NCBI GenBank assembly: GCA_031772625.1
Contig: CM062807.1
Location: forward strand, 1,144,375,007 to 1,144,439,006
Length of the DNA stretch: 64,000 nt
DNA from: Pinus tabuliformis
Taxonomy: Eukaryota; Streptophyta; Pinopsida; Pinales; Pinaceae
Direction of reading: 5' to 3'
In this document: positions 29,366 to 39,889 of the stretch, piece by piece
How positions within the stretch are numbered: position 1 is the first letter of the stretch
Layout: each line of letters begins with the position of its first letter
Program-made: the position numbers and the translations under genes
Notes under the pieces: model-generated
The model's database searches: none
The model's input: only the letters and a program-made list of their open reading frames with translations
What the model was told of the DNA's origin: nothing

Positions 29366-31090
29366 CATATCACCTCAACCCCCAAAAATCATCCCTTTTG
29401 ATTTTATGCCTTTTGGCTAGAGAACTCAGACTTCCTAAGCAACATGAAGATTTGGTGGGAAAGCTCTTCACCTCAGACCGACACCAAAATGTATCAGTTC
29501 TAACAAAATTAAATCAAATAAAAAACAAAACCAAAATCTGGAACACATAAGTCCTTGGTAACATTTTTAAGGATAAGAAGGAGCTGGTGAAAAGTATGGA
29601 AGAACTTCAATAATGAATCATCCATCATCACATTACGGACAAAATTAAATAGGAGGAAATAAACCTTCACAAAAAGTGGGAGGACAGAGAGCAGGAGGAA
29701 AATATCTGGCAGTAAAAATATTGAATCTGCTGGCTTTGGTGTGGGGAATGAAACTCCTTCTCCTTTCATCACTTCATGGTTCAACATCGAAGGAACAACA
29801 AAATCCTCAACCTAAGAACGGGGGATGGGAGAACTGTTAACTCCCATGAAGACATTTCGAGTGAGTAAATATTTTTATAGCAAACTCTTGGAGGAGCCTC
29901 AAGTAGATAGATCACAAGCCATAAGGGAGATTACTAACAAAATCCTGACCATCCTCAACCAGGACCACAACAAAATGCTCCTTAGGGAGGTAACAATGCA
30001 AGAAGTCGAGGAGGAAGTAATGCCCATGCCCAATGAAAAAGCTCCCAGACTCGATGGTTTCACCATTGATTTTTTCAAAAGTTGTTGGTCTTTCATAAAA
30101 GATGAAGTTCATGCCCTAGTGGAGGACTCGAGGAACAAAAAAAAAAAGTCCTATTAGCACGGAACGCCACCTTCCTCACTCTCATCCCGAAGGAGGAATG
30201 AGTTGATTCTCCAGATCTATTTTGACCTATTTCCCTTTGTAATGTTATTTATAAAATCATCTCTAAGGTTTTGACCAATAGAATCAAGATTGTTCTCCCC
30301 ATCATTATCTCGACCAACCAGGCAGGGTATGTGGAGGGAAGACAGATCTTGGATAACGTTATCTTATCACATTAAATGATACACTCTCTCAAAACCCTTA
30401 GAAAACCTAGCATGACGTTGCAATTGGACATGTCGAAAGCCCTTGACAAACTCAACTGGAAATATATGCATGAAGTCTTAGCTACCTTTGGCTTCCACTA
30501 GGATTGCATAAATTGGTTCATGGCTCTAGTCTTGGGAGCCTTATTTTCTATCCTAGTCAATGGTTCACCTTCCAAGCCTTTCTATTCCTCTAGAGGAATC
30601 AGGTAAGGAGACCCTTTACAGTCTCCCTTCCCTTTTGTCATTATGGCTGAAGGCTTAAGTATAACCCTCCAAGCTACCAACATCATATAAAACGTTTATT
30701 GGCTTCGAGCTCCACAACCTTGCCCCAACCTCAAGCCATCAACAATTCGTTGATGACAGTCTGTTGATGGGAATCCCCATTGGTAATGAAGCGGTCACCT
30801 TCAAGCGCATTCTTAATTGTTTTTCTAAAGCTTCTAGAACCTCCATCAACCTTGAGAAATCCAAAATCTTCTTCTTTAATACCCCCCTAACTATTCAAAG
30901 AAATGTCACAATAATTTTTAGTTTCTCAAAGTGCTCGCTTCCCTCAAAATACCTAAGAGTTCCCCTCACTGATAAATCCTTCAGAAAAGCTAATTGGGAG
31001 GACCTCCTTAATAGGTTGTGTAAAAATTCTCCAACTAGACCTTCAATTCCCTCAATTTGGTGGGCAGACTGGTCCTAGTAAAATCTATCC
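29366..31090 (+). pseudogene. LINE ORF2: reverse transcriptase domain, decayed
   Basis: It resumes the LINE after the LTR element. Recognisable blocks: 'MPNEKAPRLDGFTIDFFKSC' (29825-30157 frame), 'LCNVIYKIISKVLTNRIK' and 'NQAGYVEGRQILDNVILSH' (about 30230-30370), 'LQLDMSKALDKLNW' (about 30420), 'QQFVDDSLLMG' with the catalytic Asp pair (about 30735-30770), and 'TSINLEKSKIFFFN' (30764-31078 frame). At least six stops or frame changes are scattered through it, so it cannot make a working enzyme. Confidence 0.85.
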
Positions 31091-32430
31091 TACATTCCAT
31101 GCCCCTATATCTCTTCTTGGCCTCGACTGCCCCTAAGTCAATAACTAGCACCATTTGGAGCATCCAACACAACTTCTTATGGGGAGGTTCATATACAAAG
31201 AGAAAATGAGCCCTTGTTGCTTGGGATTAGGTTTGCAAGCCCAAGAATGTTGGAGGGCTTGGTCTAAGAGACCCAAAACTTCTAGGGAAATCCCTGGGGG
31301 ATAAAACTTGGTGGAGGTGGCTGGAAAACCCACTCACACCTTGGGGTCTTATTTGGAAAGCGAAATACACACCTAAAAACTCTAACGTCGATCTCATTTG
31401 ACTCATAGGAAACATCAATGGATCGACCATATGGAATGAGACATGGAAGAACAAAACCATCATTCAAAAACACAACTTCTGGGAAATATGCAATGGGGAA
31501 AAGGCCCTCTTTTGGGAGGATGCCTGGAAACAATTACCAGTCCTAGACAGGGATCAATAGACGTCTCTTCGAATGTCCATGCAAGCTAAAAGGAAACTTG
31601 ATGTCCCACTACTAGAAGCCTAACCTATTGTAGGCTAGGTGGAAAGAATGGATGCATGCTCAAGATTGGGCATCCCTGCCAGAAAATATCAACTGGGACG
31701 CCTTTGCCCGAACCATCCAAGAAAGGAAAATTCAGATTGGTCAGGGGGAAGATAAGCTAAGATGGGGCAAGAACTCAGTCGTGCTCTTCAATCTCAAGGA
31801 GGATTATGGCTACATAGCCAATCACAATCAACTTCAGCAACATCAAAAGTGGAAAACTTAATGGGGAAGACAACTCTGGCCCCAAATCACCCTATTTCTC
31901 TCGTTGGTCATGTAGGGGAAAATTCTCACCTGGAACAATCTTTTGAGAAGAGAGTTTACAGGTCCTTCGATATGTCCTCTGTGTGAGTCATAATATGAGA
32001 CCATCAACCGTCTCCTAAACACTTTCGACTACATCAAAAAGATATGGAAATGGGTGGCTAAGGTTTTTAGAACTACAAACAAAGATAGAGCTTCCATTCA
32101 CATTACTCTAAAAAATTGTCATTCTAGTATATCCCCACATCTCGTGGTAAACAAAGCTTGGAATATTCTACCCAGAACCATATTTTGGACCATATGGAAA
32201 GAATGCAATTCTATAAACTTCAAAGGTGACAAAAAGTTGGATGAAATCCTACTTACCTCCATTAAGCGGGTTGTCCGTTAAATATTTTCCATTTCCAAAA
32301 TTCCCAGCTTTACTAGCCCCCATTTACCCACTGATCAACATATTATTCTCCTTCTAGACCTACGCCAATCCCAACCCTTCTAATGTCAACCTTGAAGTTC
32401 CTTGTCACTGCCCCCCCTTGATAAAGATGT
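31091..32430 (+). pseudogene. LINE ORF2: region between RT and RNase H, decayed
   Basis: Translations of the plus strand give the typical post-RT text of plant LINEs, such as 'WSIQHNFLWGG' (about 31155) and 'KNVGGLGLRDP' (about 31245), and then a Cys-containing stretch with 'ILPRTIFWTIWKECNSINFK' (about 32160-32225). Several stops are present. It joins the RT and RNase H parts and confirms a single element. Confidence 0.7.
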
Positions 32431-32900
32431 GGTGAAATTGAATTAGGATGGTACAACTAAAGGTAACCTCGGGGTAGTAGGATTCAAAGGTGTTTTCAGA
32501 AACACGGCTAGGGAAATCATGTGGGCTTACGCAAGGAACCTTGGTATCACCACTAAAAATGCCACATTACTTTAGGAAATGGAACATGTTCTTGCCATTT
32601 CCAAAGATAAAAACTTCTGCCCCTTAATCATCGAAGGCGACTCGACCCTGGCAAACTTGGCCGACCGCAAACTCTAGCAAGGCACTACCACGATCAAGGT
32701 TACGAAACTCTGGAGGTTGATCAAAATGCTTCTCTGTATCAACCAACACGTCATTGATCTCAATGGGATCCATTTTCAAGTGGTCATAAGGAAAGAAAAC
32801 AATTTGACTGATATGCTTACCAACATGAGTATTGTTGTAAACTATAGGCCGTGCTCCCTTGCATGGAAGGACTAGGAGGAAGGTCCCCTTAGAAAAGAGT
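32431..32900 (+). pseudogene. LINE ORF2: C-terminal RNase H domain, decayed
   Basis: The translation shows a degenerate 'KLN.DGTTKGNLGVVGF' opening strand, 'EMEHVLAISKDKNFCPLIIE' followed by 'GDSTLANL', and the late 'FQVVIRKENNLTDMLTNM', which matches the 'H..R..N..AD' box of RNase H. D, E and D positions are recognisable. A C-terminal RNase H is known in plant L1 elements. Two or more stops are present. Confidence 0.75.
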
Positions 32901-32959
32901 GTGAGGATATAAATGCCAAGGATAATGTTGTATGTGAAAATCATAGCTCTGTAGGGGTT

Positions 32960-34356
32960 CATCAGATCTCACAGACCAGGACGATATGCTCTAGTTAATA
33001 TGTTATCATGAAATCCATCACTGACATCAATTGCAATTATCCACCTGTGGGATTGAAAATGCCGATCGTGATGCTGATATCTGATCGTCGCCCCTTCAAC
33101 CCGACACCTAGTAAAATCCTTCACACCTCTATGAATTCTCTATACTTGGCTCTGTCCATATTAAATGGCTTAATTATATCCACTTTCCTCCTAAACCTCC
33201 CTACCGCTCGAATTGCCAATGACTACCTCAATCCCCTGGCTCCTATTCATCACTCTTTATGTCTTTGTGCCTCTGCCACCTTCTCTCTCCCATCCTCTAC
33301 TCTGAGACCTACCTCTCATTACCCCGACTCCCTCTCCCTTAGCAAGGCCCCTCATCGTTGCTTGGATCCCACCCCCCATAGAGGTAGGGGTAGAAACAAT
33401 GATTGTTGGAATGATGTCAACATGCAGTTGAGGACTCGCTCTAAAGCGTTGACTAGGAGAGAAATGATCAATTACAATAGTTTGGTCTCTTCGGAGACCA
33501 GATAGCACATTCAGGGGCTGGAACTCCAAGCTAGGAACATTCACCACCGTCTCAGCAATGAGGAATTTGGTGCCTAATTCGAGTGGATTCTTGACCCCGA
33601 CTTCACCAGGGCCAAGGAGAACCTTTACAACTACACAATTAAACTTTCTTGGAAACTAAAAACCATGCTTGGCCTGGTTTTGCAGAAGCAAAGAGATAAC
33701 ACAAAGACCCCAGAGGCCAAGATTAACATGTTGAATGAAAAATTTACTATTTATGTGGACACATTTCACCATCATCCCTTTGTAACTAAGGAATCACCTC
33801 ATTACGCACTACTGAAGCATCATATGGAAACCATGCAAGAAAGTGGGGGTGGATCGCCAAACATTAAGTGAGAGACAGGAGGTGCTTCTACCAGTCACCA
33901 GGCCTTTGAGAATGGCCTGGCCAAAAGCACCCCAGAAAATCCGATAAGGCTGGAAGAGGACCCCTCAGGGTAATCAATTTGATGAATTATGTCTATTTTT
34001 TGTTTTGGATATGTGCCCTTTGGGCTCGCTCTCTATGGTTTTGGCCCCTATTCGGAAAAACCAATGTAAATGTCATTAGTTTTGTTAATCCTCAAACTGT
34101 TTTCAATGTTGTAAATTTTGTAACTAGGCATAATGAAAAACACTTGGATGAGCTCAAAAAATCTATATTCACACAAACCCGGTTGAATTGAAAATTTTGT
34201 AAATTTTGTAAGGGAAGGAAACACAATAAACTTTTCTTTTGCTGATGGTTGGGGCTAGACTCTGTTAGACCATTTGAGCACCATATTGACTGTAATTATC
34301 ACTTTATTATATAATAGAAATCTTCTTACTTAAAAAAGGGAAAAAAGAAAAAAAAC
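32960..34356 (+). pseudogene. Long 3' segment of the LINE with further decayed coding
   Basis: After RNase H the plus strand holds frames at 33008-33505 and 33665-33871. Their translations ('MQLRTRSKALTRREMINYNS', 'EAKINMLNEKFTIYVDTFHH') look like a charged, helical protein rather than 3' UTR. They end at about 33870 and are followed by non-coding DNA to the A-rich tail (34331-34356). I do not recognise the protein. It may be an additional LINE frame or host sequence carried along. It lies inside the target-site duplications, so it moved with the element. Confidence 0.55.
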
Positions 34357-35251
34357 AGTTATTTTATTTTTTAATTTTTAAATCAATACTCTGTTAAAAC
34401 ACAATTTTATTAAAATAAAATAAAATTATTCATTATTACTACTATATTAATATATCTTTTTTTTTAAGAACCATGATTCTGACTATTACAATTAACAAAA
34501 GCAGATTTTGTCTAATATTACTAATGATTTGAATTAATTAGATTGGTAGATTTGAATTTATTAGAATACAAATATGTTGGTATATTTTACCAAATATGTG
34601 GTGGATAATAATATACCATTTCCTTGTTGAAACCATGATTTTCACTATATTAACATAAGCAATTTTTGTTTAATATTATTAATGATTTGAATTTATTAGA
34701 ATGCAAATATCTTGGTAGATGATACCAAATATGTGGTGGATATTAAGTAGAATTTATTTGCATACAAAAGCAATTTTTGTCTCATATCATTAATGATTTG
34801 AATTATTAGAATGTGAATCTCTTGGTAGATTCTATGGAAAAATAATATTGTTAATTGATAACATTTACTTTTGGGAGTTAAACATTTGAGGATCTAATTT
34901 TTTCATCTAATATTTTTTGAATGTTGCTAGAGGGGTGTCTTTAGCTTCAAAACCTTTGTCTTTTAAGGGGGCAAAGTAAAATGAATTTTTCATTTCAAAC
35001 ATTTTGAAGGTTTCTCTTTTTTTTTTTTAAGTTTAGAACGTTTTAGAGGTGTAATTGGTAGTGATCACCACATCAAAGTTGATTTATCTATATAATATAT
35101 GAAAATATGTAGTTATTTACACATGCAATGGGCAATGGTCTCCTACTTATCTTTGTACAAATGGATCCATTTGACTTGAAAAAAGAATCGCAAGATTCTA
35201 CTCTAAAGTTTTTTTATTTTTTAGTTATATAGTCTTGTTGATTATTAGAAA
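34357..35251. repeat. Distal flank of ATG14-like locus A, homologous to 37690-38541
   Basis: It starts at the right target duplication of the LINE. The text matches copy B through landmarks such as AACCATGATTCTGA (34470/37773), ACCAAATATGTGGT (34589/37867), TAATATTGTTAATTGATAAC (34844/38170) and GTAATTGGTAGTGAT (35050/38341). Divergence is high, with many small indels. The match ends after GATTATTAGAAAG at about 35251 (38541 in B). No gene was seen. Confidence 0.85.
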
Positions 35252-35379
35252 GGTTCACAACAACAAAATAGAAAAATAGTGCCTAAAATAATGTTGGATT
35301 TTAGTGTATTCTAGTCCATGAATTAAACACCTTCTCCGATGCAAAAATGGGCACAACCAGTTATGTCTATTATAGTGCC

Positions 35380-36030
35380 AAATTTAACACCCTAAGTAAC
35401 CCTAGAAATAGTGCCTGTCTTAACACTGGAAAAGACAACCTCAACAGTAGTGTCGTCTGTAGCGCTAACAATATCACCGAGAGTAGCATCATCAATAACA
35501 CTGACAGTAGCGCCCATCTGTAGCGTCAATAGTAGTGCTGAAAATGACGTCAGAAATAGCGCTAGAGATAGCAATGAAATAACGCCAACAATAGCAACGA
35601 CCATAGAAACAACAATAATACTGAAAATACCAATAATGCTATAAATAACAACGACAATAGTGCCAGATATAACAACATCAATAACGTCGAAAATAGCTCC
35701 AGAAATTTCACCAGAGAATACACTAGAAGTTGCAGCAAGAATAACACCAGAAATAACGTCAGGATTTGCTTCCAATTTGGGTTCAGGTTTGGATTCTAGT
35801 TTTACATCTAGTTTTTCTTCTCGTGTTGCTTCCATTTTTTCTTCTAGTGTGGCTTCCAATTTTTCTTCCATGGTTACTTCTTTTATCGCTTCAAAGCACC
35901 AGGAATACTATAGGGAATAGTGCCAGGAATAAAGTCAGAGATTGCTTCCAATTTGACTTTTGATTTTGCTTCTCGTTTTGCATATAGTGTGGCTTCCAAT
36001 TTGGCTTCCGATGTTGTTTCATTTTTTTCT
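35380..36030. repeat. Degenerate minisatellite pair
   Basis: 35390-35760 is built of degenerate units of about 12-15 bases resembling AATAGYGCCARMAAT (AATAGTGCC, AGTAGCGCC, AATAGCGCT, AATAACGCC). 35765-36030 switches to units resembling TTGCTTCCAATTT.TTCTTC. The frames over this interval on both strands (for example 35392-35871 minus) are by-products of the repeat, with Thr/Ser or Val/Ile periodicity and no homology. Confidence 0.75.
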
Positions 36031-36099
36031 TCCAAAAATAATTATTGTTTTGCATATAGTTAAATTAATATGTTTTATTTCAATTTAATTAGTTAAATA

Positions 36100-36479
36100 T
36101 ATCATGTCTCTTAAATAAATTATATGATTATATAGTAATTCATATGAATGCATTTGAAATATTTTATAGGATAACATTTATAAAGAATTTTTAGGGAAAT
36201 AAATATCCATACAATTATTTTTTTTAAAGGAATGGGTATTGAGTTGCATTAAAATCATCTGGTTTGAAGGCCAAAACCTTTTACATCAAGTTACATAGTA
36301 TTTCCATCTTGTTTCCAAAATTCAAGTCCCATTACATGCATAAGTTTCTTCATAACACATACTATTATACTAACAAATGTTTCCCCATATACTCTCCAAA
36401 AAAATCCATTAAAAACTACATATTGACATAGCATATATATCTATTAAAAGTTAAATATTTATTGATCCTCCTACATCAT
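36100..36479. other. AT-rich intergenic DNA
   Basis: No gene, repeat or RNA recognised between the minisatellite and the decayed coding region. Confidence 0.5.
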
Positions 36480-36953
36480 AGTGACTCAGTCTTCCTCACC
36501 ATTTGTTGTTTGCTGCATGTTGTTTTCTCCAAAGTCATTAGTGTTGGACCTAGAACCCTCGGCTTGGTGCAAGCTTTATTCTGCAGAGTCTCGAGAATTG
36601 GAGCTATTCTCTATATTGGCCATTATTAGCTGACCGTCATTCCCTTTGAGTCTGTCAAACTCATGAACTCCAAGATTCCCCATGTTTGACGTCATCTCAT
36701 TGCCTTCCAACCTGTCGCTGAGATTCTCCACCTTGAACTTCATCATCTATGTTTCCAACTGTAGACACTTATGCTTCATCTATAGTAGCCCTATTCGATG
36801 GGAGAGGAGTTCATTTATGGCTTTGATCTTTGTCAGTTGCATCTATCCTTAGCAAGAAGTCAATGTAATCAGGAACTCCACTTCCCATGTGATCTTGGCT
36901 AGATGGGTGTCGATCTTTCCACCTTCCTCTCCTTAAGAGCGCGCCTCTGAAGG
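36480..36953 (-). pseudogene. Decayed coding region of unknown family, fused to the ATG14-like remnant
   Basis: One minus-strand frame can be followed for about 150 codons with about six stops: '...KIDTHLAKITWEVEF', 'LTKIKAINELLSHRIGLL', 'MMKFKVENLSDRLEGNEMTS', 'NMGNLGVHEFDRLKGNDGQL', '...NNMQQTTNGEED' and a stop at about 36485. Keeping one frame with plausible helical, charged composition suggests a former exon. I do not recognise it. It lies directly downstream, in the same orientation, of the ATG14-like N-terminal remnant, so the two may once have formed one transcript. Confidence 0.45.
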
Positions 36954-37050
36954 AGAATTTTCATTCATGCAAGTTGCAAAAAGTCAAGGGGAATTTTCAT
37001 TCTCAAAGTTTCCACAAAAGTGGGTTTTACTCTTCATCAATGAATAAAAA
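36954..37050 (-). pseudogene. N-terminal remnant of a second ATG14-like copy
   Basis: Minus-strand translation from about 37037 reads 'MKSKTHFCGNFENENSP', matching 'MERKTQFCGNCENANAP' (residues 26-42) of the gene at 4532-5932. The second Cys of the first CxxC is Phe and a stop follows. Homology to the coding region ends after about 30 codons, so the coiled coil and lipid-kinase-binding domain are missing. Upstream DNA is homologous to the flank of copy A for another 1.5 kb. A dead tandem duplicate. Confidence 0.8.
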
Positions 37051-38541
37051 TGCTTGTTACCTCTAAAGCCACTCACAAAATTGTGTGGCATACTAACCAA
37101 TTACTGCTCGTGGTGACTAAAGGAACAAGTCAGTGCTCAAGATATTTGTGTTTTGAACATTGGACAATTTAATGAATCTCATTAATTTATTATATATCTT
37201 CATTCATACCTTATTGACAATCTATTTAGAAGTTCGAATTTGTATATGCGAACACGACATTACATTCATTTTTGACCCCATTAACATATACCATGCCACC
37301 GTATCGAAATGATGATTCTTATTTAAAAGAAAGAAAAACGAGAATTGGGGTTGATTTGAGGGAAACCAATATTTCTGGATCTATAGCTCCATTAATGCAC
37401 GGGGCATTATATGCCATCCATTGGATTTTGTACTTGCTAAAATCCAACAAGTGACATATAGTGACCCGTGCATTAATGAAGCTATAGCTCCATAAATATT
37501 AATAGCCTAATTCGAGCTTTATCTTAAATTGTTTATTTTTCTTGCATAAATATTTATGACAAAATTTTCACAAAAAAAATTCCAAACACAAAAAAATTCC
37601 AAACATAATAGAAGAAAAGGTGTATATATTTTAGTTGGTAATTAATTTATCATTATATTAATAAAATGTTTTTTTTTAATCAATAATTTATTAAAGCACA
37701 AAAAATATTTATTAAAAAACAAAAAAAATATTCATTATCACAGCTATGCTAATATATATTTTCCTTTTTTAAACCATGATTCTGATTATTACTATTAACA
37801 AAATCAGTTGAATTTATTAGATTGGTAGACTTGAATTGATTAGAATGCAAATATGTTAGTAGATTTTACCAAATATGTGGTAGATATTGATATACCTCTG
37901 CAGTGTTGAAACCATGATTTTCACTAATATTATTTACATAATTAATTTTTGTATAATATTAATAATGATTTTAATTTGTTAATTTTTGTATAATATTAAT
38001 AATGATTTTAATTTGTTAGAATGCAAATATCTTCGTAAATTCTACCATATATGTGGTGGATATTAAGTAGAATTAATTTCCACTATAGAAGCAATTTTTG
38101 TCTCATACCATTAATGATTTGAATGATTAGAATTTGAATCCATGGTTAGATTAATAACATTGGAAAAATAATATTGTTAATTGATAACATTTATTTATGC
38201 CAATCCTTTTTAATGTTGTTAAAAGGGTGCCTTTAGATTGAAAACCTTTTGTCTTTTAAGGGTGTAAGGTAAAATGAATCTTTCATTCCAAGCATTTTGA
38301 AGGTTTATCTTCTTTGTAGTTTAGAGCATGTTAAAGAGGTGTAATTGGTAGTGATAACCATGTCAAAAGTGATTTATCTATATATAATATATGAAAATAT
38401 GTAGTTATTTAAAAATTCAATGGGTAGTGGTCTCCTACTTATCAATGTAGGAATGGATCCATTTGACTTGGAAAAACAATTACAAGATCTCTACTCTAAG
38501 GTTTTTTTAGTTATATAGTCATGTTGATTATTAGAAAGTTT
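37051..38541. repeat. Second copy (B) of the ATG14-like 5' flank, with the LINE-free site
   Basis: Collinear with 5860-6260 and then directly with 34369-35251. The junction near 37670-37700 is the ancestral sequence before the LINE entered copy A. Copy B differs by its own MITE (37361-37507) and a 37-bp tandem duplication at about 37943-38017. Both copies are in the same orientation, so this was a direct tandem duplication. Confidence 0.88.
37361..37507. mobile_element. Foldback MITE, 147 bp, probably Mutator- or hAT-derived
   Basis: The two halves pair along nearly their whole length. The left arm from 37361 contains CTATAGCTCCATTAATGCAC; the right arm, read in reverse complement from 37507, contains CTATAGCTTCATTAATGCAC. 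Pairing continues through ...TATATG.CA....TTGGATTTT in both. Termini are GG...CC. The flanks TGATTTGAG (37352-37360) and TAATTCGAG (37508-37516) match at 7 of 9, and copy A (about 6168) has the uninterrupted single sequence TGATTCGAG. A 9-base duplication suggests Mutator; 8 bases would suggest hAT. No transposase is coded. Confidence 0.9.
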
Positions 38542-39889
38542 TTAAAGATGATCCTTAGTTCGTGTAAAGTGTAATAACCTCTTGGTTATTCTAGTTTGAT
38601 CCCAATTCCATTTTACTAAAATACATGTTTGGGTTCATTTTCAGTAAATTTCATTATATTTATAGTATTTATCATTTTTTTTTTGAAGATATTGAGAATA
38701 TTCGTTAAGCACATAAATCTTGAGGGTGTTATAATGGAGTTGTGCACATATGCTTACATTTGTGTTCAATTAGGCATGATATTGAAATGGAAAATGATTC
38801 AGAAATAATAATAAAAAAATTCAATACACTAAGATCTTTGAATATGAAAGAGTAACATTCAGGTGCTAGATATATCAGCGTCTAGGATGTCTACAACCAT
38901 CTTATCTCCATGCTCAAGCTCATCTTCTTAGAAAAAATAGATCAAATCAAAATCAAAGATTTGGAATTTTTCAAATTAATAAATATCAAATACTAACATT
39001 AATCAAAATGAGGTATATAATTTTTCAAATGAATAAATATCAAATACTAACATTAATCAAAATGAGGTAAATAAATAACATATAGAGGGAAATATATGGA
39101 TATAAGGGTTTCCTCGTTAAGGGTTCTCACTTTGGATCTTGATTTCTCACCTTCTATGGTTTTTTTAAGAGGCATGGTGGGAAGTTAAAATAAAATGGGG
39201 GTGGGGTAAGGGGGGGAGAGGTAGGGGCAGAATGAGAGGATTGAAGGTTAATTTTATAAAAGGCTAGAAATGGCACACACATTAATTATGCATTTTTTCT
39301 CTTGTAAGTGTAGTATGTGCCTATACTATTGTATGTGTAGTATGACCTTATATTTTCTTTTATTTTATTTTTTTGTGGGGGAGAGGGGTGGGGTGGGTAT
39401 CATGCTTTGACTACTTAAAGAATGTGATTAACAATCCACAATGAAGTAGAAAATGTGTTTGTCTCTTGGAAAAAATGTCATACCAAATCAACCAAAAACA
39501 CTCATTAAAGATGGTATAAGAAGACATGAGATTTATAATCACACAAATAATCTCAACATGTTATGTAATATTAAATTAGATGTAGCTTGATTGTTTGGGA
39601 GAAATCTTGTCATCCTGCACATATGGTTATTCCTACATGTGACATGTTGAGCTCATATCCTTTACTAATTTGTTAAAGTATAAAGCCTTATTGGCGTAAG
39701 GCATTGTTTAGGCCTATGCAAAGAAAATTTTCATCTAAAAATGTCTACATAAGTTTTCTTTGCACTCTTTTCTCCATGCCCAACACTTTTCAAGACTTTC
39801 CAAGACTCTCTTACATATTTTTCAGAGAGGAAGTTCACAATTCCCTACAATCCTCAGATCCATGATAAGTACTTTGTATTTTTTCTCCC
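38542..39889. other. AT-rich intergenic DNA with a 54-bp tandem duplication
   Basis: No gene seen. TTTTTCAAAT.AATAAATATC starts at 38967 and again at 39021 and continues to AATCAAAATGAGGTA, giving two units of 54 bases. A G-rich run sits at about 39198-39230. The last 200 bases (about 39680-39880) have a TATAAAGCC string and pyrimidine-rich text that could be a decayed LTR or leader of the copia fossil that follows; this is not proven. Confidence 0.5.

Larger units (their letters stand above)
6261..34356 (+). mobile_element. L1-type LINE, about 7.1 kb without its insert, split by a 21-kb LTR element
   Basis: The parts run in order: 5' leader (6261-6470), ORF1 with DUF4283 and zinc knuckle, AP-type endonuclease, [LTR element 8404-29360], reverse transcriptase, RNase H, a long 3' segment, and an A-rich tail (34331-34356). 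Both ends are present and a 12-base target duplication flanks them, so the insertion was full length. The reading frames now carry several stops and frameshifts. It landed in the upstream flank of the ATG14-like gene, pointing away from it. The related fragment at 2815-3658 is a separate insertion. Confidence 0.88.

Noticed and set aside
32624-32962. 112-codon minus-strand frame
   Set aside because: Antisense shadow of the LINE RNase H region.
35392-35963. Frames of up to 159 codons in the minisatellite
   Set aside because: Open only because the repeat unit is close to a multiple of three; low complexity on both strands.
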